Made by a program: the position numbers and the translations under genes. Below the pieces are notes generated by a model that saw only the letters and a program-made list of their open reading frames with translations, did no database searches and had not been told where the DNA came from. Below are positions 11,087 to 21,852 of a stretch of DNA of 62,010 nt, one piece after another. Source of the DNA: Allomyces arbusculus (lineage: Eukaryota > Blastocladiomycota > Blastocladiomycetes > Blastocladiales > Blastocladiaceae); contig JADHYV010000049.1 of NCBI GenBank assembly GCA_027604705.1, positions 1 to 62,010 on the forward strand, given 5' to 3'. Positions within the stretch are counted from its first letter, which is position 1; the number at the start of each line of letters is the position of its first letter.

Positions 11087-11699
11087 CTGGTAGCTTGATC
11101 TTGTCTTGTTTTTCTTCGTTGCCATGGCCCCTTCCCAAATCATATTGACCGTACGATCACGGCTCTGGGCACGCTCTCCACCTGAAGGTGCGACGTATTG
11201 TTCCAGCTAATGCATTTGAAGAAAAACCAACCAGTCATTTTGTGGCTGCCCTCGTGGACGTTCTTGTGGATCGTTCCAAGCGAACCATGAAGGCCACGGC
11301 GGACCATGAAGGCCACGGCGGACCAAGTGAGCGAAGTGTTGGCCGTTTGCGCTCACACTTGCCCGGAGCTCGATGTTGACATTGCGATGAAGGCGTTAGC
11401 GCTTTGCACACAACCACCGCGACGTCCGCTTGTCCATGCGGCACGCATTTCTTACAATCAATAACCTGAACGGCCGCGCGTTTTCCTCGTCTTCTCCGGC
11501 CAGTGCCATCAACACAAGGTGAAAATATAAGCGCCAGCACACCCAACGAGTCTATGATATGGCCATTTGGTTTTGCCTCGTTCACCCTCCCAAGTCGCAT
11601 CCCCAATCGCACGTTGCTCCAAAACGCGTGCAACGCTCGCACACACGTCCTCAAATCCTCATATCCCACGACGGACACCCCACGCACGTATTCACCGTG
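11087..11699. other. Convergent intergenic region
   Basis: 613 nt between the 3' ends of the F-box gene (plus) and FAM72 (minus). It holds the 19-bp tandem duplication at 11284-11321. Nothing else was recognised. Confidence 0.45.
11284..11321. repeat. 19-bp tandem duplication
   Basis: The unit ACCATGAAGGCCACGGCGG occurs twice in perfect tandem, followed by a partial third start (ACCA). It lies between convergent genes and is probably a local replication slip. Confidence 0.85.
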
Positions 11700-12620
11700 C
11701 TAGCGGCACATGGCCTCCTCGTTGACGAGCTGGTTGTCCGGGTCCTTGTCGGGCGTCGGAAGCAGCGACCACATGAGCAGCTTGTCGCCTACGGTGGACG
11801 GTGATAGGATCAGCACCTCGCACTTGATCGAACGCGGATGGCGAGAGCGTGAAAGCCGTACCCATGGCGTCCATGCGCTCCGAGTACTGCACGCCCTCCA
11901 TGTTGAACATCCAAAAGTGGCCGTTGTTGCACGCGCCGAGGCACGACTTGCACGGTTGCGTGACGTGGTACCCGAGCGAGTTGCCGCTACAGAGCGAGGG
12001 TGACCGCGAGCGACTTGAGCGGTGCGAAACGACATGACGCGGGTAACTCGATCGAGAGTGAGCGAGCGTACCACGTCAAGCACGCGACGTCGCGGATCCG
12101 GCAGTGGCACTTTTCCGTCGTGTAGTCCTCGCCAATCATCCCGACCCTAGCGCCGCCGTGTGGGTGCGTCAATCACAGTCCCAGCAACGACCGCGACACA
12201 CCGGCATAAAACCACCAAACAAACGTACGTGGGCGGCGGGAAATCCGTCGAGAACAGCTCGACGCCCGCGTCGGCGAGCAAGATGGCCTTCATCCCACGG
12301 TTGCACACGGGCGTGCGGCAGTACCGGCACTCGAGCTTGCACACGACTTTCGTGTGGTTGCGCGACGTGGCCGCAGGTTGTGCCGGTGCCGGTGCGGGCG
12401 CAAACGAGCTCGGTGCAAACGGTGCCGGCACGCCGCCGTTCTGGTACGCCGAGAAGATGGGTGGCGGCAGCGGCTGCGTGCTGCCCGACGCATACCCCAT
12501 CATCTGGTAGAGGTTGGCGGGGGTCATCGTGAACCCGGCGGCACGCATGCCTAACGTGAACGCCGTGGGTGGGGTCATCGGGTTGACGCCCGAGGCCAGG
12601 TTGGGGTTGCTGTTGGGCAT
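11700..12620 (-). CDS. FAM72-family protein
   Basis: Exons in reading order are 12620-12229, 12146-12072, 11986-11862 and 11788-11700, giving 226 residues with all phases consistent. The core matches animal FAM72: 'CKLECRYCRTPVCNRGMKA', 'ILLADAGVELFSTDFPP', then Cys pairs in 'CHCRIRDVACLTCGN', 'LGYHVTQPCKSCLGACNNG' and 'HFWMF', ending 'KLLMWSLLP'. The Cys pattern suggests zinc binding. Animal FAM72 proteins are nuclear and linked to the cell cycle and to UNG2, but the fungal role is unknown. An N-terminal Pro/Ala/Asn-rich extension of about 80 residues precedes the core. Introns are 82, 85 and 73 nt. Identification is confident because four separate exons rebuild consecutive family motifs. 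Confidence 0.88.
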
Positions 12621-13549
12621 CGTGGCGCGAGGAATCGGAGGGGAAGGTGCAAGATCGGAAGGGATCGCACGCGCGGCGTTGACGGGAACGGCGCAAGGCG
12701 ACCGACACAGAGCGCGGGATGGGACGAGGTGATGGCTGTGGCGACGGGAATACGCGGCAACGGCCGGGCGAAAGGGCGCAACGTGAAAAATAGAGAGGAG
12801 TCGGAAACGTCTATCGTATGAAGTCGGGGGGCCCAGGCGACGGCGAGTCGGCACTGGAGAGGGTGGCTCGGATGATGGAGGGGAGGGGGGGGTGGCGGCA
12901 AGTCTGGGCGGTCGGTTATGGAGGGGAACGGTGCAGGGGTCAAGGTAATAGCACGAGTCGGCGAGTGAAGGGGAAGAGAAGAGAGGAGAGAATGTTGGAA
13001 GACGTTGGGCCGTTCAAGTCGGGGTGCGGAGAGCTGGCCAGGACCCGGTTTCTGTTGGAGCAGGGGCGCTGGCCCGTCCTGATCGGGAAGCTGCGTAAAT
13101 ATCGTCGATATTTGAGGCACGACAATGCAATGCGCCAGGTTTTTTTGTTGAGCGTGCTGCGGTAGAGGGCCTCTTTGCTGGCCGGGAACGGCGCTGGTGC
13201 AGCTGGTCGCTGCTTTGCGCTCGCCCAAAGCCGCGAAATTTAAATGTATAATCAATGGTCGCACGTGACCGCGTTTAGTTCTGCTTGGGCGCACTGTCGT
13301 CGAGTTTGACAACCACCGCGACTCGTTCGACAGCTCCTGGCGCTCCACCTTGGCCATCGAGGCCTTCCTCACCCAACTTGATGCAACCCGATCTCCTGGT
13401 CAACCCCGAATAGAACGCCACGGAGAGAACGGTCAAGCCTTCGACGCCCGCGCAAGTCCCGCGACCCACGATCACTTCGCGTGCACGCTCTCAGCAATCA
13501 TAGACGTAGACGCGTGGCTGACGCCAATATTTCTCGCACCTTCTCGATC
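12621..13549. other. Divergent intergenic region
   Basis: 929 nt between FAM72 (minus) and the RhoGEF gene (plus), expected to contain both promoters. The FAM72-proximal part is rich in purine tracts on the plus strand. No TATA box or repeat was recognised. Confidence 0.45.
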
Positions 13550-15752
13550 ATGGAGCCCTCCACGCAATCCGACGTACCGTTAATGGTCCCGCTCGGCGCC
13601 TCGACGGCTCCGCGCGATTCAGCGTGCTCAGTCGCCTCGGCCAGTCACGCGGCAAACAGCAAAGCTGGCGGCGATTTACGCTCGAGATCGCCAACCCAGC
13701 CAGGGTCGCGCGGATCGCCCATTCTCCACATTATCAACAAGTACAAGGAGCTCGCCGTAGTCTCGGCCACCTTGACGCACGCAGCTACCGCTATCCTCCC
13801 ATTCGAGCGCCAAGACGCGGGCGAACAGGGTCTTGCGCACTCGTCGTCGGCACCCGTTGTCGAGCACCATGCATGGGACCCGACCCCCACTTCGTTCCAC
13901 CCGCAGTCGGCGCCGCCTGCGACCGACCATTCGATCGCGGACGCAACTAAGTACGCGCAGCGGCGGCAGAGCATCGCCTACGAACTCTACACGACCGAGT
14001 GTAGCTACCTCGACGGCCTCGAGGACCTCTTGGCGCGCATCGTCGATCCGCTCGCTGCGCATGCGCGCACGGCAACACAGCCGCTCCTGACGATGCAAGA
14101 CTGCACCCAAATCTTCCGCAACCTCGTCGAGATTGTTGCACTGAGCCGATCGTTCTTGCTCGCGCTCGAGGTGCAACTGTTTGGCGGCAAGAGCCAGATG
14201 AGCGCGCGTCCCATGCCCAAGTCGACGATGCGGTGGCACGGCGCGGCACCAATTGCGCTCCTGCTGCAGCGCATGGGCCCGTTCTTCAAGGTCTACGCAA
14301 CGTTTGCAAGCGGGTATCAGGCGTCGCTGCTCGCGTTGACCCAGTTTTTTACGCGCTTCCCACAAGCCAAGGATGTAGTACGGGTGCGTCCCGATTTGGC
14401 TTGACGTTTCCGTAATCATGTTTTGCGCTGACTAACAGCGCCGTTGAACGGTGGATAATAGGCTGGCGACCACCCCATCTTGCACATCCAGTCGCACTTG
14501 ATCCTGCCAGTTCAGCGCATCCCGCGATACCGGCTCCTCGTCCGCGACCTGCTCTCGACGACCGAGCACCTCAAGGCCTGCGCTACGGCTGGGGCCACCG
14601 TACCAGCCGATCTCGTCCAAGACGTACAGCATCTCGAAGCGGCCGCGCGCATCATTGACGACGTGGCCGATTTCGTCAACGAGGCGATTCGGCAAGAGGA
14701 GCACGCCAACTACGTGCTTCAAGTTCAGCAACGGCTGCTCGGGTGCTTGATTCCGCTGCTCTTGCCCTCGCGTCGTCTCGTCTTGGTCGGCGACTTGAAA
14801 AAAGTGTCGCGCAAGTCGCGCGACGACCGCCATGTCCTCCTCTTCAACGACGTTCTGATCCTAACGAGGTATGGGTCCACCTCTGGAGCTTCCCTGCCTT
14901 GATATCATTCCACGCTCACAAGTTCTTGTCCGCTGTGCTTCACGTAGCCGCGCCCCAAGCAACCGGCTCCTCTTCCATCGGAGCGTTGATGTGTCCGATA
15001 TCGCCCGGGTGCGGCCCGTCACGGCTATTGCGTTTGCTTTTGAGATTGTCGCTCGTGACAAGAGCTTTGTGCTCGTGGCGGGTACACGCATTGGGCTTCT
15101 TTCATTCCATTTCATCTGCGCTAACCTGGTTCATCCTCACATAGAATCGGAATCCACGGCACAAGAATGGATTCGCGCCATCACTCGCGCCAAGACCGAC
15201 CTTGCGCAATCCCCACCACCTGCCACGGCCCGAGCCCCGGTCCCGTCGGCAACCGCGACCGTTCGACCGGACCGCCCGCACTCGGTTCCCGTCATTCCCG
15301 ACTACGTCGCGCCCGTGTGGGTGCCCGACAACCAGGCAAGCGAGTGCGCCGTGTGTGCCAGCACCTTCACGCTCCTCTTGCGCAGGGTACGTCTGCTCAC
15401 CGGATTATTTTGCCGAGCATGTGCTCACGACTCCGCGCCTGTGTAGCACCACTGTCGAGTGTGCGGCCACGTTGTCTGTGGCGATTGTTCGGGCGGGCCG
15501 TACGTGATCGCAGCCGCGCCCGTGCGAGGGCCCTCTTCCGAGACCGCACCGCTTCGCCACTTGCGAGCATGCCGCGAGTGTTACGGCGCGCACATGCTCG
15601 ACACGCTGCTGGTCGAGGCGCACAGGGACGATGGCGATGCCCACAGACATGATGCGACGACGCACGCGCGGTGGACCCCTCCGTTTGCGAATGGGTTGGG
15701 TCTCGACTTCGCCGGTGATATGGAGCGGACACTGGGACTGTTACTGGACTGA
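13550..15752 (+). CDS. FGD-type RhoGEF: DH-PH-FYVE protein
   Basis: Guanine-nucleotide exchange factor for a Rho/Cdc42 GTPase, directed to phosphoinositide membranes. Exons are 13550-14383, 14462-14868, 14948-15081, 15145-15386 and 15447-15752, giving 640 residues. A disordered N-terminus precedes a DH domain (about residues 130-370) with 'RQSIAYELYTTECSYLDGL' and the hallmark 'PVQRIPRYRLLVRDLL'. A PH domain (about 375-475) ends in 'STAQEWIRAI'. A FYVE zinc finger (about 510-590) has 'WVPD', 'CAVC' and 'RRHHCRVCG', the last rebuilt exactly across an intron and expected to bind PI3P. Introns are 60-79 nt. Zoospore motility or polarity is a plausible but unproved role. Confidence 0.88.
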
Positions 15753-16436
15753 AATGGATCAACAATCAAATATTTCAGATAATTCTTCTTCATGGCTTCT
15801 TCGCGGCTTCTTCATTGCGCAATCGCGGTGTTCCGAGACTCGCCCTCCCTTCAAGGTACAGCTCTTCTCAATAGCTCACATGTATATTTTGCCATTCGGG
15901 GCTGTTCTCTTTACTCTCCACCCACTCAGAACGCGGCCAGGAGAGATGTGAATATTTCCATGGGGAGTCGTTTTGTCATCAAAGAGACATCGGCCAAGAG
16001 CCACTAAAGCGCCGCTCTTGCTTTCGCACCCGGATATCGTCGAACGAGAGTATGATACAACTTTCTGACCTCCTGCCGCGCACAATTTTGCAGCGTCTTC
16101 AGCAGAAGTGGTCAGTCTTGCGCGAAGCTCGATATGTAGGAGGATGAACAGTTGCGTCCACATGTGAGTCAGCTTCAGCCCGGGCGAGCGCAGGCCAGCA
16201 CATGGAAGCCCCTCCGCAGCATATTCGCAACGATTCGCGACCATGTCGATGGATGGTCTGCATGTACAACCTTCCAAGTCACTTTGCAACATTGAGCAGT
16301 CCTACATCTGTTGCCCCTGCTGCTCTGGCTTCCACTCTTCCTACAATCGACAATCATCACAATCGCAACGAAGACGGCAGCGTCCTTTGAGAGCCGCCAG
16401 TCAAGACCATCAAAGCTCACCAACGTCGATAGCAGT
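15753..16436. other. Intergenic region
   Basis: 684 nt between the RhoGEF stop and the relic of the GRDP gene. It is less GC-rich than the flanking genes. No motif-bearing frame, repeat or RNA gene was recognised. Confidence 0.4.
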
Positions 16437-18546
16437 ATGAAGAAGACAGCAACTGGCAAGCCAAGCGACACCCCGCCAAGCTACGAGCATACTCAGAACG
16501 AGGCCGTCGGCGTCCCACCTGTCGTTGCGGTGACTGCTGAGAGCAGCTCGGCGGCCTCGCCAGTTTCCCGCGACCATTCAGTCCGGTCGTCCTGTCCACA
16601 AAGGCAGAGGTAACGCCCATCGTTGTCGATTCGTGCGTGACGAGGGCGCGGTGCGAGGCCCACCTGCTCATTCTTAGCGAATTCCGCCGATTCCACCCGT
16701 CGATGTGGCCATGTTTTGGTTTTCACACATAGTTCGTGGTGTTATTTTCTTCTCGTGTTGGATCGTCGAATTGCCTGAAAGTATGGGTGACAACGTATTT
16801 CTGGATTAGCTCTCGCCGATTCGTTACCGCGACGACATGAACCGCCTTTTTGGTCGGGAAATTCTCGACGTTTCCTTTCCACTCGAACGTATGGTTCGTA
16901 CCCGTCAGCTTCTTTGACATAATGATGAGCACGTATTGATTTCGCTTGACCAACATGTGGATCAATAGGCGCAGCATCTCCACCACGGCACAACGTGCCA
17001 GACCTCCTACAATTTCTGGTACTTCAAGGTCTCGCGCACGATGCCGTACAAGGTGGGCCCTTGGACCATCGAGTCCCTTCTGCCGCTCTGCGTCCAATGC
17101 CCGAAATGCAGGCGCGTGCTCGAGCCGGACGCCGACGCGTACTTGCGATACCGGTTTAACGGGTAGCAATTGACGTGTGCCGACTGCACGACCGTCTTTT
17201 CCGTCAACGAAATCTCGGCGCGCCGGTTTCTCGACGAGGTGAAGGCCGTTATGGATACGGGCGGAATCTACTCGGCGCTCCCGGGCGTCCACATTGAACC
17301 GAAGAGCCGCACGTGACACCGCAGTAACGGGGTACCGGAACTCGATCTGCTCCTGGGTCACTCGAGCTGGGCCACGCTGTTCGCGTCAATGCAGGACAAG
17401 AGCAACCCGCCACCAACTTGGGAGACGGTTTTGAATATGGTCGTGCGCCCGTCGTTCTCCGCCGTGCGTGTCGCGAAGGGCAACAGAAACCTGTGCCGCC
17501 CGCTCGTCGCCGCGTTCCGCGACATTGCCACGGGCCCCTGGTCCATGGACCTCGTGCAAGCCGTCTTGCGGCAGCGCGATTTCACGCGCAAGATGGCAGC
17601 GACCGACTACTCAGACCGTACGCGGCGCATCGCGACGCAGGCGACAGTCCGCTGGCACAAACTGTTGATGCTGCTCGAAAAGCACTGCGACCTTTTCATA
17701 GTCCCAACGCTCGACATTTATCTCGCATGGCACACGCACCAGCTGCACCTGCGGCGGTATGCTGACTACACGCTCGACAAGCTTGGCGCCGTGCTCAACC
17801 ATGACGACACCATCGAGTCGCCGCGGCTCAAGGACGGGTTCACCAAGACGGCGCACGCGTGGGCAAACCTGTTCAATGAGCCCTACGCGTGCGACGCCGC
17901 ATTCTGGTCGTATTGGACGTCCGGGAAAGTCGCAGCGGCTACGATTGCCCCTCCTGTTGCGCTCCCGCTGCTGATGCGGCGCGCGTCCAAGCACAAGGCT
18001 GAACAAGCAGGGCGGGTGTTTGTGTTGCCGGCGACCGCGACGCCGCCGCAGCAACTTCGGAGGGCGCTTGTGATGTGCTCGCGCGACGCAGCCAGTGCAC
18101 CGAGTACACTTACCAAGTCGACCAAGCCGCCAAATATAAATTCGGCGACCGAGCATGACAATTCGCGCGCCTACCCGCCCGTCATGCCCGCGTACATTAA
18201 CAGCGCGTGCTCCGTCTCGACTAACTACTTTGCCTCTGCTGCGTGCGCCGGGGTGGGCGCGCCGGACTCGGGCTCGTCGGTCGCTGATGTCGTGTCGTGT
18301 GGGTCGTTTGGAACCGCAGGGTGTGCCGGTGCCGCGGCGTGTAGTGGCGATCTTGGAACGCCGTTGGGTGGAGGGTGCGGTGGGGGAGGTGATGCTAGCG
18401 GCGATGCGGTGGTTGTGGAGGAGGGGGATGTGGTGGAGGGTGTGGTGGCGGGTGTGGAAGTTAGGACAGTTGTGCCTACAAAAAGCCTCTGTTCTTGTTA
18501 TGATTGCCGCTCGTGCTGCACGCGGTCTGTTCTCTATTTTAAATAA
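16437..18546 (+). pseudogene. Decayed GRDP-like (DUF1399) gene
   Basis: Glycine-rich-domain-protein family; intact members are large cytosolic proteins of poorly known role. Family blocks are still readable: 'CEAHLLILSEFRRFHP', then in another frame 'PPIPPVDVAMFWFSHIV', a Cys pair 'CPKCRRVLEP' with 'CADC', and finally an undamaged stretch 'PTLDIYLAWHTHQLHLRRY'. Within one continuous frame there are stops at 16807 (TAG), 16915 (TGA), 16966 (TAG), 17164 (TAG) and 17314 (TGA), each next to family-like sequence. At least two frame changes lie upstream. From 17317 to 18546 the frame stays open. The stops could derive from CAG or CGA by C-to-T change. A very unusual intron pattern is the alternative and seems unlikely. 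Confidence 0.7.
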
Positions 18547-19057
18547 AACAATTACTGTTTTCATGACGTAGTCAGTCGATGTTGTCAAGTCCGACTGTCA
18601 TCCTAGCTTTGAAGACGATGTTTGAAGAGTAGTCGATTGCACGCGACTGTAAAGATCACATCGATGGCCATTGTCTTGTCAAAGACATGAGCGGATGGAA
18701 GACAAACGGCCACCCACGTCTTTTCCTAGACCGTGGGTTAAATTCCCACACCAGTTGAATGCCCTAATTTCTTGCGAGTATGCGAGCGGGTTCTTGCGGA
18801 TTACCACATATCTTACGTTTTTGAGAAGCTCAGTGGCCTGGCCACACGTTCTCCTCGAGCTTCCGCCGCCTTGTCCACCCTGCAGCGCACTGTCTCAGTG
18901 AGTAAACTGACCCCAGTCTATCCAAATGCCATACCCTCCCCCCCCGTTCCCGTCCCTGTGCCCTCTCTTCCATCTCCCCTCCCTTCATTCCCCATCCACC
19001 AAGTCCCCCCATCTCCCTCACCAGTCCCCTACCCCTTCTAGACCCCCTTTGGCGAGC
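18547..19057. other. Convergent intergenic region with pyrimidine tract
   Basis: 511 nt between the GRDP relic (plus) and the seven-helix protein (minus). Bases about 18928-19040 are strongly C/T-rich on the plus strand. Nothing else was recognised. Confidence 0.45.
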
Positions 19058-21034
19058 TCATCCTCGGTTCCCCGCCGCCCGCCCGGCCAACTGCGCCGCA
19101 ATCCGTTTTCTCTCCACCTCGCGATCCTCGACCGCCTCCTCAAACACGTCGCGCGACCGCGGCGCAAACTCTGGATCACTCCGCGCCGCCAACTGGTCGG
19201 CCAGTGACATGTGTGTCCCGACGCCCGACGGCGGTGCGGCAATCGTTGCCGTGCGCTTGAGTGCCGGCGGGGACGAGACGGGACCCGATGCAGTGCGCGC
19301 GAGGGTGTCGGGCAGCGGGACGCCGGCCGGGTCGTCGGTGACGATGGCCGGCGCTGGTGGTGGTGGTGCGCCGGTGCGAACCGACACGTCGAACGAGTGA
19401 CGGCGGGGATTACTCGGCGCCGCGGTCGCGGTCGTGCCCGTCGTGACTGTCGGTGTCAGCGGCGTCGGGTGCGTCCCCGCGCGGTCGAGTTCTGGATCGA
19501 TCGGGCCCCTCGCGCCACTTGCCACCTCGACCGCCGACGCCGACACCGTCCCCCGTGCGGCCGGTACCGGTACCGGTGCGGATGGTGCGACGAAGGCGAC
19601 CGCCGGCACGCTCTGCCCCACGGCGGGTGTACTATCGTCGTCCTCGGTCGTGATGATCGCCGGGATCACGCTCACCATGGACACGGCCACGTTCTTGGTG
19701 CCCGCCGTCGGGTCGTCCGGGCCGAGCAATATGGTAAGCCGCGACGCTGACCGGCGCACGCCGCTGCCGCCCAATCCACCGCCGCCGAGCGCTGCAAGCC
19801 GCGACCCGTCTCCACCGGTGGTGGGGTTCACGGCGGTCGTGGGCGACGCGTCCTCATCGTCGTGTTCCGTAAGCGCAGAGGAGACATCGTTCCCAGACGC
19901 CGACTTGGGGTTGATCGACGACCGGCGCGAAGTGTCGTTCGGGTCAATGGAGAGTTCCGACGCGAACGGGTTCTTGTTGAGCGGCGGTGGGACAAACAGC
20001 GACATGCCGCGGTTTGTCGAGGTCCCGTTCGGCGAGGTGCCCTGCGCCTGTGCCGAGAGCAGCGCGTTCAGGCGGCGGTATCCGGACCCCTGGGACTTGG
20101 TGCGTGGGCGCAAGAGCCCTTGCGTCGCGGCCTCTTCTGGTTCGGGCACGAGCCCGACAAAGTCAGGCAAGACCGGCCGTTCGAGCCGGTCCATGTCGAG
20201 GCTGAGCCCGACGGACGTGACGAACCGGATGTGAAACAGGAACAGGTTGATCGTGAGCGTCAAGTACGTCGACGTGCCGACCGCCAAGAGCCCGACGGCC
20301 AAGTCGATGATGGCCGACAGGTAGAGAAACAAGACTTTCCCCTGAATCACCTTGGCATTCACTTCATTGTAGGCCATGATCGGGTACTGCGAGGTGATCC
20401 AGAACAAGAAGAACCGGATCGCAATCACGTAGAGCACGTCGACAATGATCACGTAGAGGAACGTGATCCACTGCACGTTTAGGAAATCGCCCGTCGTGGC
20501 CGCATACGTGACGGCGACCGTCGGCGCGACGTGGATCAAGATTATGCACGCGAACCGCCGGTACGAGAACTTGAACCATCGGCACAGGAGCGAGGTCAGG
20601 ACCAGCATGCAAATGCCCGGGTCGAGACTGACGACGGTCATGGCGAGCCCGAGTGCCGCGCGCGGCATGATCGCGTCGGCTCGTGGCGCCCCCGAGTAGC
20701 CCGTCCAGATGAGAAAGAGCACGTCGACGATGAGAAAGAGGAGGGCTTGCACGATTTCGACGCTGCGCGCAATCAGGTCGAGCTGGCTTGCGTAGGAGCC
20801 GGAACTCGACCATTCCTCGGACTGCTTTTGCAGCGTGCGGACTAGTCGCCGCACACTGCTCAATACAGCGGCCGCGGCGATCAGGGACGAGAACATGAAA
20901 AGCAGCCGGAACTTGAAGTCAGCTGACAAGTCGGGCAAGTCCGTGACGGCCCTGCCGGGCCTCTCGGCGAGCGCGAGCGCGGCAAAGGCAGCCGCTGCCG
21001 CCGGAGATGTTGGTAATGCGACGTGAGCGGGCAT
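19058..21034 (-). CDS. Seven-helix membrane protein with long disordered tail
   Basis: 658 residues, single exon, ATG at 21034. Seven hydrophobic segments can be seen at about residues 44-64, 94-113, 128-152, 160-180, 189-214, 234-256 and 262-285. A Ser/Thr/Pro-rich tail of about 370 residues follows, with several Arg-rich Ser sites. The layout resembles an orphan G-protein-coupled receptor, but I recognise no family signature. A channel or transporter is not excluded. The following gene on the same strand lies about 0.8 kb upstream, so a shared transcript is unlikely. Confidence 0.65.
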   Translation of the reverse strand: MPAHVALPTSPAAAAAFAALALAERPGRAVTDLPDLSADFKFRLLFMFSSLIAAAAVLSSVRRLVRTLQKQSEEWSSSGSYASQLDLIARSVEIVQALLFLIVDVLFLIWTGYSGAPRADAIMPRAALGLAMTVVSLDPGICMLVLTSLLCRWFKFSYRRFACIILIHVAPTVAVTYAATTGDFLNVQWITFLYVIIVDVLYVIAIRFFLFWITSQYPIMAYNEVNAKVIQGKVLFLYLSAIIDLAVGLLAVGTSTYLTLTINLFLFHIRFVTSVGLSLDMDRLERPVLPDFVGLVPEPEEAATQGLLRPRTKSQGSGYRRLNALLSAQAQGTSPNGTSTNRGMSLFVPPPLNKNPFASELSIDPNDTSRRSSINPKSASGNDVSSALTEHDDEDASPTTAVNPTTGGDGSRLAALGGGGLGGSGVRRSASRLTILLGPDDPTAGTKNVAVSMVSVIPAIITTEDDDSTPAVGQSVPAVAFVAPSAPVPVPAARGTVSASAVEVASGARGPIDPELDRAGTHPTPLTPTVTTGTTATAAPSNPRRHSFDVSVRTGAPPPPAPAIVTDDPAGVPLPDTLARTASGPVSSPPALKRTATIAAPPSGVGTHMSLADQLAARSDPEFAPRSRDVFEEAVEDREVERKRIAAQLAGRAAGNRG

Positions 21035-21852
21035 GTTGAAGAGTCGGGGAACGGTGCGGGCTATACGACGTAGGGGCGCGCGGAAGGCAGCGGAGCGGCG
21101 AGCAGTGTCGGCGGCGGCTCAGGACGAGAATTCAGGGACAGTAAAGCCTTGGACAAAAAACACGACTCGATCGCAATGGACGTTGACCACGTCGAGCTGG
21201 AAAGCGTTCGACTTGTTGTGCGTTAAACCGGCTCGGACAGCGCGGCACGCGTGAACGACGATCGAGCTGAATACCAGGTGGACAAAGGGGCCGCTAGTGA
21301 GAGGATGCGATTCGTTGTCGAAAAGAGCGGGCAGTGCTGCGAGATCTTGGTGAGATCGCTGGAATGCGCAGCGACTCTTGGTCCGTGCTGATGCATGCGA
21401 TAGCGCGCCGCGACTCGTCGCCGACGACACGGCGGTGGTAGCGGGGTGACAAGTCGATTGCGGCCAGTGAGTGCCGCCTGTCGGCTGGGGGACGGAGGTA
21501 ATCGAAGGGCCGGCAGAAACGGTGCCGCTTGCAGCAAACGGCGGCCGTGGAGAAAAATCGCCGTCACGCTCGTGAATCGTCGATATCACCACCTGCCTCG
21601 CACGCTGTCTCGCGCTTCCTCCTCTCGCTCGCGCCCGCTCTCGCTTCTCGCCTGCTCTTGCGATCGTCGCTGCTGTCGTGAGCTCACCCTCAATGTTTCT
21701 TAGCGGTGCACGCGTCGGCAGCCCGCAACGCTCACAACTAGCACCTGACACAAATTACGCCCGCACGCCACAATTTCCCTCGGCTCTAAAGCAACGCCAA
21801 CCAAGTAATTCCCTACCTTCCTGTCCCCTTCCTCCTCCACCCATCCACTCTA
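21035..21852. other. Intergenic region
   Basis: 818 nt holding the promoter of the seven-helix gene and the 3' end of the next minus-strand gene. No feature was recognised. Confidence 0.4.

Noticed and set aside
16723-17361. Long minus-strand open frame with protein-like stretches
   Set aside because: It is antisense to the GRDP-like sequence, whose family motifs lie on the plus strand; the minus frame shows no motif.
18690-18770. tRNA-like T-arm: GTGGG, a seven-base loop TTAAATT, CCCAC
   Set aside because: The loop lacks the conserved C of TTCxA and no acceptor stem, D-arm or anticodon arm could be found around it; it is just a hairpin.
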